From Thauera sp. 2A1 (GTDB lineage Bacteria > Pseudomonadota > Gammaproteobacteria > Burkholderiales > Rhodocyclaceae): a stretch of DNA of 64,000 nt. Of this stretch, positions 18,219 through 27,017 are shown piece by piece (position 1 is the first letter of the stretch; the number at the start of each line of letters is the position of its first letter). The notes under the pieces were generated by a model. The model saw nothing but the letters and a program-made list of their open reading frames with translations. It was not told the DNA's origin and made no database searches. The position numbers were made by a program, and so were the translations under genes. The stretch is from assembly GCF_009469595.2 (NCBI RefSeq), contig NZ_SSXV01000015.1, forward strand, positions 1 through 64,000. The letters are read 5' to 3'.

Positions 18219-18635
18219 TCACGGCGCATCTTGTCCATCTTCCGCCGGCGCGGCCGCCTCGGTCGACAGCGCCGGAGCCGGAGCCGGAGCCGGCACGGCG
18301 CTCGTGCGCTGGGCTGGCAGCGCGTACAGCTCGAACTTCTTCACCATCTTGCCGAGCACGCTGAGCGTGATGTCGCTCTGCGGGAACACGCGGCAGGCCA
18401 GCACGATGCCGCTTGCTTCCTCCTCGCGCGTGACGTACGAGCGACTCATCTTGATCGAGCGGTAGGTGCCGGACTCGATCTGGATCTTGCACACGCCGCA
18501 GCCGCCGCCGCGGCAGCCGACCGGAATGCCCTTGCGTGACAACTGCTCCATGCCTTTCAGGAGATTGTCGTCCTCGGAGCAGACGTACTCTTCCCCGGTG
18601 TTCGCGATCGAAACCCTGAACGAGCGTGCGCTCAT
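18219..18635 (-). CDS. XylT/DmpQ-like [2Fe-2S] ferredoxin
   Basis: Plant-type [2Fe-2S] ferredoxin of 138 residues. Cluster ligands are C41, C46 and C49 (VGCRGGGCGVC) and C81 (VLACRVFPQSD). The segment MSRSYVTREEEASGIVLACRVFPQSD is the pattern of XylT/NahT/DmpQ ferredoxins, which reduce and reactivate oxidised catechol 2,3-dioxygenase. About 35 Pro/Ala-rich residues are added at the C-terminus. Unlike usual xylT genes it stands alone, between tRNA-Lys and infA, with its own terminator, about 39 kb from the catechol dioxygenase gene in this window. It may serve that enzyme; this is inference. Confidence 0.85.
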   Translation of the reverse strand: MSARSFRVSIANTGEEYVCSEDDNLLKGMEQLSRKGIPVGCRGGGCGVCKIQIESGTYRSIKMSRSYVTREEEASGIVLACRVFPQSDITLSVLGKMVKKFELYALPAQRTSAVPAPAPAPALSTEAAAPAEDGQDAP

Positions 18636-18827
18636 GATGCTGTCTCCGCCTGTTTGTGCGCCGCTCGGTGTCGGCGATCATCTATCGAGATTTTAGGCCT
18701 CGCCGCGTGATGGCGAAAACCTCGAGCGCAGCTTGCGGCTTGATCGCGGCAGCCGACAGGCGAAAGATGGGGCGGGCTGATCGATGTGCCGAAGCGAACC
18801 GCGGTCGACGGCCCGGACCTGAGCCGC

Positions 18828-18860
18828 AAAAACAAAAAGCCAACCCCGAAGGACTGGCTT
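18828..18860 (-). terminator. intrinsic terminator of tRNA-Lys
   Basis: On the minus strand an AAGCCA...TGGCTT stem is followed by TTTTTGTTTTT. It begins 14 bases after the tRNA 3' end, so it most likely ends the tRNA transcript and separates it from the ferredoxin gene. Confidence 0.8.
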
Positions 18861-18873
18861 CCTGCGTGAAACT

Positions 18874-18949
18874 TGGTAGGTCGTGCGGGATTCGAACCTG
18901 CGACCAACGGATTAAAAGTCCGCTGCTCTACCAGCTGAGCTAACGACCC
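18874..18949 (-). tRNA. tRNA-Lys (UUU)
   Basis: A 76-base tRNA read on the minus strand: acceptor GGGTCGT pairs with ACGACCT (one G-U), D arm with AGCTCAGCTGGTAGAGC, anticodon loop CTTTTAA (anticodon TTT), T arm GCAGGTTCGAATCCCGC-like, and an encoded CCA end. All standard invariant bases are visible. Confidence 0.97.
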
Positions 18950-18963
18950 AAAAACGAGGCCGA

Positions 18964-18993
18964 ATTCTAGTTGCCCGCCCGTCGATGTGTCAA
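18964..18993 (-). promoter_or_regulatory. sigma-70 promoter of tRNA-Lys
   Basis: On the minus strand a perfect TTGACA (18988-18993) is followed after 18 bases by TAGAAT (18964-18969). The predicted start falls a few bases before the tRNA 5' end. Confidence 0.8.
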
Positions 18994-19051
18994 GAACCCA
19001 AAACGCCCGCGCGACAACAGAATCGTCGTGCCAACCTTGGCAGGTGCATCT

Positions 19052-20158
19052 TCAGGCTGCCGCCGACATCAGGCGGTATTGAAGCTTCATCGTGACGACC
19101 GCGCCGATGACGATGGAGGCGGTCGTGAGCATGGAGCCGAGCGCCAGCGTGGACAGGCCGCTGATGCCCTGGCCGATGGTGCAGCCGAGCGCGGTGACGC
19201 CACCGAAGCCCATCAGCAGCCCGCCGACAATGTGGCGGACGAGGTCGCCGCTGTCGCGGAAGCTCTCGAGGCGGAAGGTGTGCCGGCCGATGGCGTCGAC
19301 CGCCGCGCCCACGATAACGCCCAGCGCGCTGGCGATGCCGAAGGTGAGCACGCGGCTGGTATCGCTCCACATCGTCAGCAGGTCGAGCGTGTAGGCCAGC
19401 GGCGCGACGAAGGTCAGCGACTCGGCGCGATTGCTGTTCGTGCCGAGGAAGGCTTCTTCCAGGGTGTCGGGATGTTCGACCAGGTGGCCGAGGTGGCCGG
19501 TGACGTACCAGCCCGCGACGACCAGTGCGCCGGTGACGAGGCCGCCGAGCAGCACGTCCGCGCGCCAGCCCTCGCGCCGACGGAAGACGAAGGCGAGCAG
19601 CGGCAGGGCGAGGGCGCCACACGCAAGCATCAGCGCCGTGCCGGCGGGGAGGCCCGTGGCGGCGAGGAAGGCCGGGAGGGTCTGCGCGTGCGGCAGCGTG
19701 ATGGCCGCCGGCTCCAGGAAGCGGACACGGCCGACGGCGAACAGTCCGCGCAGCGTCATGAGTGCGCCGATGGCGAAGAAGGCGAAGACGACCAGCGACT
19801 TGAGGTTGCCGCCGCCGATGCGGATCAGCGTGCGTGCACCGCAGCCGGAAGCGAGCGTCATGCCGGCGCCGAAAGCGGCGCCGCCGACGAGATGCGACAG
19901 CCACAACAGGCGGCTGCCGGCGTAGATCGTCTTCGACGCCTCGAGCAGGCCGGCAAGCTGCAGCGCAGTGGTGCCGACGATGGCGGTGGCGATGGCCAGC
20001 ATCCACATCTGCATGCGGCTCCAGTCGCCCATCAGCACGACGTCGGAGATCGCGCCCATGGTGCAGAAGCGGCTGCGGCTGCCAACGTAGCCGAACACCG
20101 TGCCGATGGCGAATGCGGCCCACACGACGGTGCTGGTGATGGACTGGATTTCCGCCAT
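19052..20158 (-). CDS. YeeE/YedE family sulfur (thiosulfate-type) transporter
   Basis: A 368-residue polytopic membrane protein of the YeeE/YedE (TsuA-like) family, whose characterised members take up thiosulfate through conserved cysteines. Those are visible here: SRFCTMGAI near residue 33, ASGCGART near 107 and LGCTIGQGI near 325. It is long enough to carry both YeeE/YedE halves in one chain. It follows queC on the same strand (42-base gap). No TusA-like partner gene is adjacent. Confidence 0.88.
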   Translation of the reverse strand: MAEIQSITSTVVWAAFAIGTVFGYVGSRSRFCTMGAISDVVLMGDWSRMQMWMLAIATAIVGTTALQLAGLLEASKTIYAGSRLLWLSHLVGGAAFGAGMTLASGCGARTLIRIGGGNLKSLVVFAFFAIGALMTLRGLFAVGRVRFLEPAAITLPHAQTLPAFLAATGLPAGTALMLACGALALPLLAFVFRRREGWRADVLLGGLVTGALVVAGWYVTGHLGHLVEHPDTLEEAFLGTNSNRAESLTFVAPLAYTLDLLTMWSDTSRVLTFGIASALGVIVGAAVDAIGRHTFRLESFRDSGDLVRHIVGGLLMGFGGVTALGCTIGQGISGLSTLALGSMLTTASIVIGAVVTMKLQYRLMSAAA

Positions 20159-20200
20159 GCGGATCTCGCTCGGTATGCCGGAGCGCGCGTGCGGCTCGCG

Positions 20201-20890
20201 TTACTGGTAGGCGGTGGGGTCGGGCACGCCGGCGGCGGCAAAGCCGGCGGCGCGCAGGCGGCAAGCCTCGCAGCGTCCGCAGGCGCGACCCTCGTCGTCG
20301 GCCTGGTAGCAGGTGACGGTGAGCCCGTAATCGACGCCCAGCGCCATGCCGCGGCGGATGATGTCGGCCTTGGACAGATCGATGAGCGGCGCATGGATGC
20401 GGATGCGCGCGCCCTCGACGCCGATCTTGGTGGCGAGGTTGGCCATGTTCTCGAAGGCCTCGATGAAGGCGGGGCGGCAGTCCGGATAGCCGGAATAATC
20501 CACCGCGTTGACGCCGACGAAGATGTCGCGCGCGCCCAGCACCTCGGCCCAGGCCAGCGCGATCGACAGCATCACCGTGTTGCGCGCCGGCACATAGGTG
20601 ACCGGGATGCCGCTGCCCGGTTCATCCTCGGGCACGGCGATGGAGGCGTCGGTGAGCGCGGAGCCGCCGAACTGGCCGAGATCGACACTGGCGGTGCGGT
20701 GCGCCCTGGCGCCCAGCGCATGCGCGACGCGCTGCGAGGCGGCAAGCTCCGCCGCGTGGCGCTGGCCATAGGCCACCGACAGCGCATAGGTCTCGAAACC
20801 CATGTCACGCGCGATGGCGAGGCAGGTGGCGGAGTCGAGTCCGCCCGACAGCAGCACGACAGCGCGGCGGGGTGGAGATTGCGTGTTCAT
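20201..20890 (-). CDS. queC: 7-cyano-7-deazaguanine synthase QueC
   Basis: ATP-dependent enzyme converting 7-carboxy-7-deazaguanine to preQ0 in queuosine biosynthesis; 229 residues. The PP-loop SGGLDS is at residues 15-20, and the C-terminal zinc site [18 protein letters not shown] carries the four Cys. The start at 20890 (MNTQSPPRR) fits the family. It lies 45 bases after queE, so the two pathway steps are encoded together at the end of the tol-pal gene run. Confidence 0.96.
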   Translation of the reverse strand: MNTQSPPRRAVVLLSGGLDSATCLAIARDMGFETYALSVAYGQRHAAELAASQRVAHALGARAHRTASVDLGQFGGSALTDASIAVPEDEPGSGIPVTYVPARNTVMLSIALAWAEVLGARDIFVGVNAVDYSGYPDCRPAFIEAFENMANLATKIGVEGARIRIHAPLIDLSKADIIRRGMALGVDYGLTVTCYQADDEGRACGRCEACRLRAAGFAAAGVPDPTAYQ

Positions 20891-20935
20891 GGCAAAACCT
20901 TGCGATTGCGTTGCCCCGCGCACGGCCGGTGCGGC

Positions 20936-21634
20936 TCATCGCCCGCGGGCGTCATTCCAGAGGATCTTGTGCAACTGCAACTGGAAGCGCACCGGCAGGC
21001 GGTCGCGCACGATCCATTCTGCGAGCGTCGCCGGTTCCAGCGCCCCCGCGACCGGCGACAGCAGCACGGTGCAGCGGCGGGCGAGGTCGTGCTCGGCGAT
21101 CTGTTGCTTCGCCCACGCATAATCGGCCTCGTCGGCGAGCACGATCTTGACCTCGTCACGCTCGTTCAGCAGCGCGATGTTGGCGTAGCGATTCTTCAAG
21201 ACCTCGCCCGAGCCCGGCGCCTTGAGGTCCATGATGCGCGACACGCGCGCATCGACGGCGCCGATGTCGAGCGCGCCGCTCGTCTCGAGCGAAACCGAAT
21301 AGCCGGCATCGCACAGCGCCGTCAGCAGCGGCAGGCAGTTCTTCTGCGACAGCGGCTCGCCACCGGTGACGCACACGTAGGGCAGTCCGTGCTGCGCCAC
21401 TTCGGCGAGCACGGATTCCAGCGTGCGCGCTTCCCCGCCCTGGAAGGCGTAGGCGGTGTCGCACCAGGTGCAGCGCAGCGGGCAGCCGGTGAGGCGCACG
21501 AAGACGGTGGGCAGGCCCACGCGCGTCGACTCGCCTTGCAGCGAGGCGAATATCTCGGTGATGCGTAGCCTGGCGTCGGCGCGCGCGCTGTCGGCGGAAG
21601 AGCCGACGTCATCCGTCGCGACGGCTTCATTCAT
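20936..21634 (-). CDS. queE: 7-carboxy-7-deazaguanine synthase QueE
   Basis: Radical-SAM enzyme of queuosine biosynthesis; 232 residues. The cluster motif is Cys-x3-Cys-x2-Cys (C51, C55, C58 in TGCPLRCTWCDTAYAF), followed by TGGEPL for SAM binding. The N-terminus has a 22-residue extension before the conserved LRITEIFASLQGE. The ATG at 21634 lies 4 bases after the cpoB stop, indicating cotranscription with the tol-pal genes. Confidence 0.95.
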   Translation of the reverse strand: MNEAVATDDVGSSADSARADARLRITEIFASLQGESTRVGLPTVFVRLTGCPLRCTWCDTAYAFQGGEARTLESVLAEVAQHGLPYVCVTGGEPLSQKNCLPLLTALCDAGYSVSLETSGALDIGAVDARVSRIMDLKAPGSGEVLKNRYANIALLNERDEVKIVLADEADYAWAKQQIAEHDLARRCTVLLSPVAGALEPATLAEWIVRDRLPVRFQLQLHKILWNDARGR

Positions 21635-21638
21635 GGTG

Positions 21639-22409
21639 TCAGCGTGCTGCAAGGCGCTGCTTGGCGATCTTGGCCGCGTTGCTCTGCGGATAGCGATCGA
21701 CCAGTTGCTGCAGCGTACGCTGCGCCGTCTTCGCGTCTCCCATCGCCTGCTGGCTGTTGGCCAGGCCGAGCATTGCGTCAGGCGCGGTCGTGTCGTTCGG
21801 CCATTTGTTGAGCACGAAGTTGAAGTGCTTGCTGGCGGACGCGACATCCTTCGTCTGCAGTGCGGCATTGCCGGCCCAGAAGTGGGCGCCGGGCGCGAAA
21901 TTGCCGGACGGGTAGCGGGTGATGAAGCTCTCGAAGGCGCCGAGTGCTTCCTTGTTCTTGCCCTGCTTGAGCAGGTTCAGTGCGGCTTCGTAGTCGGACG
22001 ATTCTGCACCCGTGTCAGCGGATGCTGCCGCTGCGGAGACGCTTCCTGCCGGGGCATTTGCCGCCGGGCTGCCGGGCTGGGCTGCTGGCGCGGCGCTCGA
22101 TGTCGACTCGAGCTTGCGCAGGCGGGTGTCGAGGTCGACGTAGAAATCGCGCTGGCGGGCGCCGAGGTTCTCGACTTCGTTTGCGAGCACTTCGAGCTGG
22201 CCGCGCAGGCGTGCGATCTCGGCACGCAGCTGTTCGTTCTGGTTGGCCAGCTCGAGCTGGCCGCGGCTCGTCGTGTCGATGCGGCCCTCGAGCTCCTGGC
22301 GCATGTCCATGATCTGGCGGCGCGCCTCGGTGTCATCGAACAGACCCGCCTGGGCGGGTCCGACCGATGACATCGCGAGCAGCGCTGCCAGCGGCAGGAG
22401 GCGCTTCAT
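21639..22409 (-). CDS. cpoB: cell division coordinator CpoB (YbgF)
   Basis: Periplasmic protein of 256 residues that links TolA to peptidoglycan synthesis during constriction. A signal peptide (MKRLLPLAALLAMSSVGPAQA) is followed by a coiled-coil (about residues 30-100), an Ala/Pro/Ser linker, and C-terminal TPR repeats beginning DYEAALNLLKQGKNKEA. It lies one base after the pal stop. Confidence 0.94.
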   Translation of the reverse strand: MKRLLPLAALLAMSSVGPAQAGLFDDTEARRQIMDMRQELEGRIDTTSRGQLELANQNEQLRAEIARLRGQLEVLANEVENLGARQRDFYVDLDTRLRKLESTSSAAPAAQPGSPAANAPAGSVSAAAASADTGAESSDYEAALNLLKQGKNKEALGAFESFITRYPSGNFAPGAHFWAGNAALQTKDVASASKHFNFVLNKWPNDTTAPDAMLGLANSQQAMGDAKTAQRTLQQLVDRYPQSNAAKIAKQRLAAR

Positions 22410-22410
22410 C

Positions 22411-22941
22411 TCAGTAATCGCCGGCGGCGGAGTAGAGGATGTCGCCGCGACGGTTCTGCGCGTAGCACGCCTCGGTCGCCTCTTCGCAGCGCGGCTTCTC
22501 TTCGCCGAGGCTGACGGATTCGATCTGCGACTCCTTGGCGCCCAGCAGCAGCAGGGCCTGCTTGACGGCGTCGGCGCGCTTCTGGCCCAGCGCCAGGTTG
22601 TATTCGCGGCTGCCGCGCTCGTCGGTGTTGCCCTGGATGCGCATCGTCTCGTTCGGGTTCTGCACCAGGAAGCGGGCGTGGGCTTCGATCAGCGGCTTGG
22701 CTTCAGCCTTGATGACGAAGCTGTCGAAGTCAAAGTAGACGCTGCGCTTGGACAGGATGTTGTTGGGGTCGACCAGCGCCGGGATGCGCACGCCGGAGGT
22801 GCTGCCGGCATTCACCGTGGCGACACCGCTGCCGGCACCGCCGGTGCGGTCCTCGACCTTGGCGCCGGTGGCTTCCGGGCCGGTGCTGGAGCAGGCCGCC
22901 AGCAAGGCAGACAGCAGGATGGGCAGAGCGAGCTTCTTCAT
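22411..22941 (-). CDS. pal: peptidoglycan-associated lipoprotein Pal
   Basis: Outer-membrane lipoprotein of 176 residues. The lipobox LLAAC gives lipidated C17, and an OmpA-like peptidoglycan-binding domain follows (VYFDFDSFVIKAEAK, then GNTDERGSREYNLALGQKRA). It forms the outer-membrane end of the Tol-Pal system with TolB, encoded just upstream. Confidence 0.97.
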   Translation of the reverse strand: MKKLALPILLSALLAACSSTGPEATGAKVEDRTGGAGSGVATVNAGSTSGVRIPALVDPNNILSKRSVYFDFDSFVIKAEAKPLIEAHARFLVQNPNETMRIQGNTDERGSREYNLALGQKRADAVKQALLLLGAKESQIESVSLGEEKPRCEEATEACYAQNRRGDILYSAAGDY

Positions 22942-22993
22942 GGATGTAGAACTCCAATTCGTTTTGTGTGATTCAGAAAGGATGCAGCGTGAG

Positions 22994-24289
22994 TTACCGG
23001 GCTTGCGGGCCCCAGGCGGGCTCGCGAACGTCGGCAGCCTGCACCGTCAGGCGCTGTTTGACCCGCCCGTCCGACGACACAGCGGCGAGCACGCCTCGTC
23101 CGCCGCTTTCGGTGGCGTAGAGGATCATGCGTCCGTTGGGGGCGAAACTGGGGGATTCGTCACGAGCCGAATCGGTGAGGATCGTGGTCTGCTTCGAGGC
23201 GACATCCTGGATGGCGACCTGGAAGCGACCGTTGTTGCGGGTGATGAAGGCGAGCTGGCGGCCGTCCGGCGAGGGGCGCGGCGTCACGTTGTAGCTGCCG
23301 TCGAAGGTGACGCGCTGCGCGCTGCCGCCGGTCGATGACACGCGGTAGATCTGCGGGCTGCCGCCGCGGTCGGAGGTGAAGTAGATGTTGCCGTCTGCGG
23401 CCCAGGCGGGTTCGGTGTCGATGCCCGCCGAGCTGGCTAGGCGGCGCACGCCGGAGCCGTCGGCGTTGATCGCATAAAGCTGCGACAAGCCGTCCTTGGT
23501 CAGCACCACCGCGAGCTGGCTGCCGTCTGGCGACCACGCCGGCGCCGAATTGGAGCCCTTGAAGTTGGCCACCACGCGGCGCTGGCCGGTGGCGAGCGTA
23601 TGCACGTAGACGATCGGCTTCTTCTGCTCGAACGACACATAGGCCAGGCGCTGGCCGTCGGGCGACCACGCCGGCGAGATGATCGGCTCGCGCGAGCGCA
23701 GCGCGGTGGCGGCGTTCATGCCGTCGGCGTCGGCGACCTGCAACTCGTAATTGGGCCCGCTCTTGACCACGTAGGCGATGCGGGTGGAGAAGTAGCCCGG
23801 CTGGCCGGTCAGCTTCTCGTAGACGAAGTCGGCGATGCGGTGGCCAATGGCGCGGTTCTGCGCGGGGGCCATGGGCAGCGCCATCGCGCCGAGTTCCGTC
23901 TGCTTCTGCGTGTCGAAGAGGCGGAAGCGGACCTGGTAGCGGCCATCGCCCTGCGGCAGGAAGGAGCCGGTGAGCACCGCGTCGGCGCCGCGGCTGCGGA
24001 TGCCGGCGAGGTCGGGCGTCACCGATTCGGGCAGCGCCTGCGGGCCGATGTTGACGAGGGTGAACAGGCCGCTGCGCTCGAGGTCGGCACGGACCACGTC
24101 GGTGACGCCGCGCGGCAACTGACCTTCATTCTCGAAGATGGGGATGACCACCGGGTAGCGCGAGGCGCCGGCGCCGACGATCTCGATCGACAGTTGGGCG
24201 CTGGCGTTCAGCGACAGGCCGGCGAGGACGGCAAGGATGAAAAAGCGGAAGGCGGCGAGCATCTGCGTGACGGCGTTGGCGCGAAGCAT
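22994..24289 (-). CDS. tolB: Tol-Pal system beta-propeller protein TolB
   Basis: Periplasmic protein of 431 residues: signal peptide ending LNASAQ, an N-terminal domain (IVGAGASRYPVVIPIF), then WD40-like PD40 repeats (e.g. SPAWSPDGQRLAYVSFE, APAWSPDGSQLAVVLT). It connects Pal and TolA. The gap to pal is 52 bases and to tolA 32 bases. Confidence 0.97.
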   Translation of the reverse strand: MLRANAVTQMLAAFRFFILAVLAGLSLNASAQLSIEIVGAGASRYPVVIPIFENEGQLPRGVTDVVRADLERSGLFTLVNIGPQALPESVTPDLAGIRSRGADAVLTGSFLPQGDGRYQVRFRLFDTQKQTELGAMALPMAPAQNRAIGHRIADFVYEKLTGQPGYFSTRIAYVVKSGPNYELQVADADGMNAATALRSREPIISPAWSPDGQRLAYVSFEQKKPIVYVHTLATGQRRVVANFKGSNSAPAWSPDGSQLAVVLTKDGLSQLYAINADGSGVRRLASSAGIDTEPAWAADGNIYFTSDRGGSPQIYRVSSTGGSAQRVTFDGSYNVTPRPSPDGRQLAFITRNNGRFQVAIQDVASKQTTILTDSARDESPSFAPNGRMILYATESGGRGVLAAVSSDGRVKQRLTVQAADVREPAWGPQAR

Positions 24290-24321
24290 CGAATTATATC
24301 CATCAAATCCGGGGGTTGGCT

Positions 24322-25272
24322 TTAATCCTCGAGCGGGCGGAAGCGCAGCTCCAGCGTGCGCTGGAACAAATCGCGCTGCTCCGGCAGCGGCAAGGGGCTG
24401 GAGCGGCGGATCGAACGCTCGATTGCGTCGTCCAGCGCCGGGATGCCGGAAGAGCGCTTGAGGCGGATCGCCAGCACTTCACCGGACGGGAGCTGATCGA
24501 CCTCGAACACGGCTTCCGGGTTCCCGCTGAGGCCGGGCGGACGCAGCAGGTTGCCGCGCACCTTCTGCTGGATCGCCAGCTTGTACTTGTCGAAATTGCC
24601 CCTGGTGCTGGCCGCGGAAGCACGTGCGGCATCGGCATTGAGCATGCCGGCGAGCCGTGCCTGCTCGGCCTGCTTCGCCTCCTGTTCGCGGCGTGCGGCT
24701 TCGGCGCGCTTGCGCTCCTGCTCCAGTTGCTGCTTCAGGTAGTCAGGGGGGGCAGGCTCGAGGGGCTTGGCTTGCGCTTTGGGCTCGGGCGGCTTGGTGT
24801 CGGGTTTCGGTGGTTCCGGTTTCTTGGGCTCAGGCTTCTTCGGTTCAGGCTTGGGCGGTTCCGGCTTCGGTTCGGGCTTCTTCGGCTCGGGCTTCTTCTC
24901 GGGCGCCTTGGTCGCGATTTCCGGCTTGGGTTGCGGCTTGGGTTCGGGTGCCGGTGCGGCCTTGGGTGGGACGACAGGCTTCGGCTCGGGCTTGGGCTCC
25001 GGGCGCGGCTCCGGCTTGGGTTCCGGGCGCGGCTCGGGCTTGGCCTGCGGCTTGGGCTCCGAACTCGTGGTGGGTTCGGGCGCTGCGGCCGACGGCGCCG
25101 CGCTCGGCGGCGCGCTCGCCAGCTCGACCTCCAGCGAGGCGGGCGGCTGGCTCTGCCAACGGATGCCGAAGAACAGGAACAGCGCCAGGCCAAGGTGGAC
25201 TGCCACCGTCAGTGCGGCCGATGCCTTGCGGCCTGGCGGCTCGCGGCGCGGGGGTGCTGCGCGGTCGTTCAT
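24322..25272 (-). CDS. tolA: TolA energy-transducing protein
   Basis: Inner-membrane protein of 316 residues spanning the periplasm. One N-terminal TM (about 18-38, ALTVAVHLGLALFLFF) is followed by a long domain II (about 65-185) made of PEPKP/KPEPR-type repeats, and a C-terminal TolA/TonB-like domain with GNFDKYKLAIQQKV and SSGIPALDDAIERSI. Domain II is Pro/Glu/Lys-rich instead of the Ala/Lys-rich helix of E. coli. The ATG overlaps the tolR stop (ATGA). Confidence 0.95.
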   Translation of the reverse strand: MNDRAAPPRREPPGRKASAALTVAVHLGLALFLFFGIRWQSQPPASLEVELASAPPSAAPSAAAPEPTTSSEPKPQAKPEPRPEPKPEPRPEPKPEPKPVVPPKAAPAPEPKPQPKPEIATKAPEKKPEPKKPEPKPEPPKPEPKKPEPKKPEPPKPDTKPPEPKAQAKPLEPAPPDYLKQQLEQERKRAEAARREQEAKQAEQARLAGMLNADAARASAASTRGNFDKYKLAIQQKVRGNLLRPPGLSGNPEAVFEVDQLPSGEVLAIRLKRSSGIPALDDAIERSIRRSSPLPLPEQRDLFQRTLELRFRPLED

Positions 25273-25682
25273 TTCCTTGTGCTGCCGCCCTGAGTCTGCA
25301 GGCTGATCTTGGTCACGCCGGCTCCACGCGCGGCCTCGAGCACGTCGATGACAACCTGGTATTCCAGTTTGCGGTCGGCGGCGACGAGGAAAGGCTGCTC
25401 AGGATTCTTTGCGAGGGCATTGCGGATCTCGCGCTGCAGCTCGAGCTCGGTCACGGGCCGCGAGGCGGCGCTCGACGACATGCGCAAGCCGTATTTGCGG
25501 TCGGGCTTGACCTCGATCACGATCGCCTCGGCGGGCGGCGCGGAGACGGTCCCGGCCGAGGGCACGTTGATCGTGCCCGGCTGGATCATCGGCGCGGTGA
25601 CCATGAAGATCACTAGCAGCACCAGCATCACGTCGATATAGGGCACGACGTTGATCTGGTTCATCAGGCGGCGCTGGCGCAT
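25269..25682 (-). CDS. tolR: TolR proton-channel subunit
   Basis: ExbD/TolR protein of 137 residues with one N-terminal TM (about 12-32, VPYIDVMLVLLVIFMVTAP) containing the conserved Asp of the proton path, and a periplasmic domain. It works with TolQ to energise TolA. It lies 16 bases after tolQ and overlaps tolA. Confidence 0.96.
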   Translation of the reverse strand: MRQRRLMNQINVVPYIDVMLVLLVIFMVTAPMIQPGTINVPSAGTVSAPPAEAIVIEVKPDRKYGLRMSSSAASRPVTELELQREIRNALAKNPEQPFLVAADRKLEYQVVIDVLEAARGAGVTKISLQTQGGSTRK

Positions 25683-25698
25683 CGCGACTCCCCGCCGC

Positions 25699-26373
25699 TC
25701 AGCGCAGGCTGCGCTGCAGGATGTTCGAGAACTCCTCCATGAAGCTCTCGAAGCGGATGCTGATGCGGTCGATGTCGTGCGCGAAGCGGTTGTAGGCGAC
25801 CACCGCCGGGATTGCCGCGAACAGGCCGATCGCCGTCGCCACCAGCGCTTCGGCGATGCCCGGCGCCACCTGGTTGAGCGTCGCCACGCTGACGTTGGAC
25901 AGGCCGCGGAAGGCGTTCATGATGCCCCACACCGTGCCGAGCAGGCCGATGTAGGGCGACACCGAGCCGACCGACGCGAGGAAGGCCAGATGCGCCTCGA
26001 GGTCGTCCACCTCGCGCTGGTAAGTGGCGCGCATCGCCCGGCGCGAGCCGTCGATGGTGGCGCTGGTGTCGTGGCTCTTGGTGCGCAGCTTGGAGAATTC
26101 GCGGTATCCGGATTCGAAGATGCGCTCCATGCCGCCCGTCTGGTGGCGCGAGGAGGAGGCCGACTCGAACAGCTTGTTGAGGTCAGCGCCGCTCCAGAAA
26201 TCACGCTCGAAGGCGTCGGTTTCGGCGCGTGCGGCGCGAATCTGGAACCACTTGCGGAAGATCCAGTACCAGGAGACCACCGACAGCGTGGCAAGCAGCA
26301 ACATGACGAGCTGGGCGAGGACGCTGGCTTGGCTGATCAGGCTGATGAACGAGAGGTCGTGAGAGGCGGTCAT
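25699..26373 (-). CDS. tolQ: TolQ proton-channel subunit
   Basis: MotA/TolQ/ExbB protein of 224 residues with three TMs: near 15-37, then VGSVSPYIGLLGTVWGIM near 135-155, and VATAIGLFAAIPAVVAY near 175-195. The last two carry the conserved Thr/Pro channel residues. The start overlaps the ybgC stop. Confidence 0.97.
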   Translation of the reverse strand: MTASHDLSFISLISQASVLAQLVMLLLATLSVVSWYWIFRKWFQIRAARAETDAFERDFWSGADLNKLFESASSSRHQTGGMERIFESGYREFSKLRTKSHDTSATIDGSRRAMRATYQREVDDLEAHLAFLASVGSVSPYIGLLGTVWGIMNAFRGLSNVSVATLNQVAPGIAEALVATAIGLFAAIPAVVAYNRFAHDIDRISIRFESFMEEFSNILQRSLR

Positions 26374-26843
26374 GCTGGGATCGAGTATGTTTGAAATTGT
26401 TGTTGCATTGCAGACGGAATCGCCACCGGCTTCTGGCGTCGCCAGTCGACGCAGGCCAATACGACATGCGCGACGAACAGGCGTTCGTCGTCGCGCGTGA
26501 TTTCCTGCCGAAATTCGAGGGATGCCCGCCGCAGCCCGGCGACCGACGTCACGACGCTCAGGCTGTCGTCCAGCCGCGCTGGTGACAGAAAATCAGCCTT
26601 GACCGAGCGCACGACGAAGCCGATTCCCTCGTCCGCCAGCAGCGCCTGCTGCTCGAAGCCGAGCGCGCGCAGCCATTCGGTGCGGGCGCGTTCGCAGAAG
26701 CGCAGGTAGTTGGCGTAATAGACGACGCCCGCAGCATCGGTGTCTTCGTAGTAGACGCGCACGGGCAGGCGGAAGCGACCTCCGGGTCCGGATGCGCTAC
26801 CCGGTGCCGGTGGCGAGCCGCGGCCGGAATTGTCGATGTGCAT
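26370..26843 (-). CDS. ybgC: acyl-CoA thioesterase YbgC
   Basis: Hot-dog thioesterase of 157 residues, first gene of the tol-pal cluster. The catalytic motif VYYEDTDAAGVVYYANYL is at about 30-47. The N-terminus is about 20 residues longer than usual (Gly/Pro/Ser-rich); an internal start is possible. Divergent from the STAS gene at 27018 with a 174-base spacer. Confidence 0.93.
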   Translation of the reverse strand: MHIDNSGRGSPPAPGSASGPGGRFRLPVRVYYEDTDAAGVVYYANYLRFCERARTEWLRALGFEQQALLADEGIGFVVRSVKADFLSPARLDDSLSVVTSVAGLRRASLEFRQEITRDDERLFVAHVVLACVDWRRQKPVAIPSAMQQQFQTYSIPA

Positions 26844-27017
26844 TGCAGCATTCTAGCCGAGCTTCGCCCTGCGGGGCATGAACTCCGTGCCTTGCCCGAG
26901 TTTTTCAGAATGTAAGTACGTCCGGCCGCCGGCACGCAAGCCCGTTTGGACAAGTGCTATCCTGCGGCCAGCACGGTTATCGCGCTCTCGCACCAGTCGA
27001 CAAGGAAAGACGTCAGC

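Noticed and set aside
18971..21568. Plus-strand frame of about 865 codons opposite yeeE, queC and queE.
   Set aside because: Spans three recognised minus-strand genes and starts inside the tRNA promoter region.
24767..25306. Gly/Ser-rich frame on the plus strand over tolA.
   Set aside because: Complement of the PEPKP repeats of TolA; low-complexity shadow.
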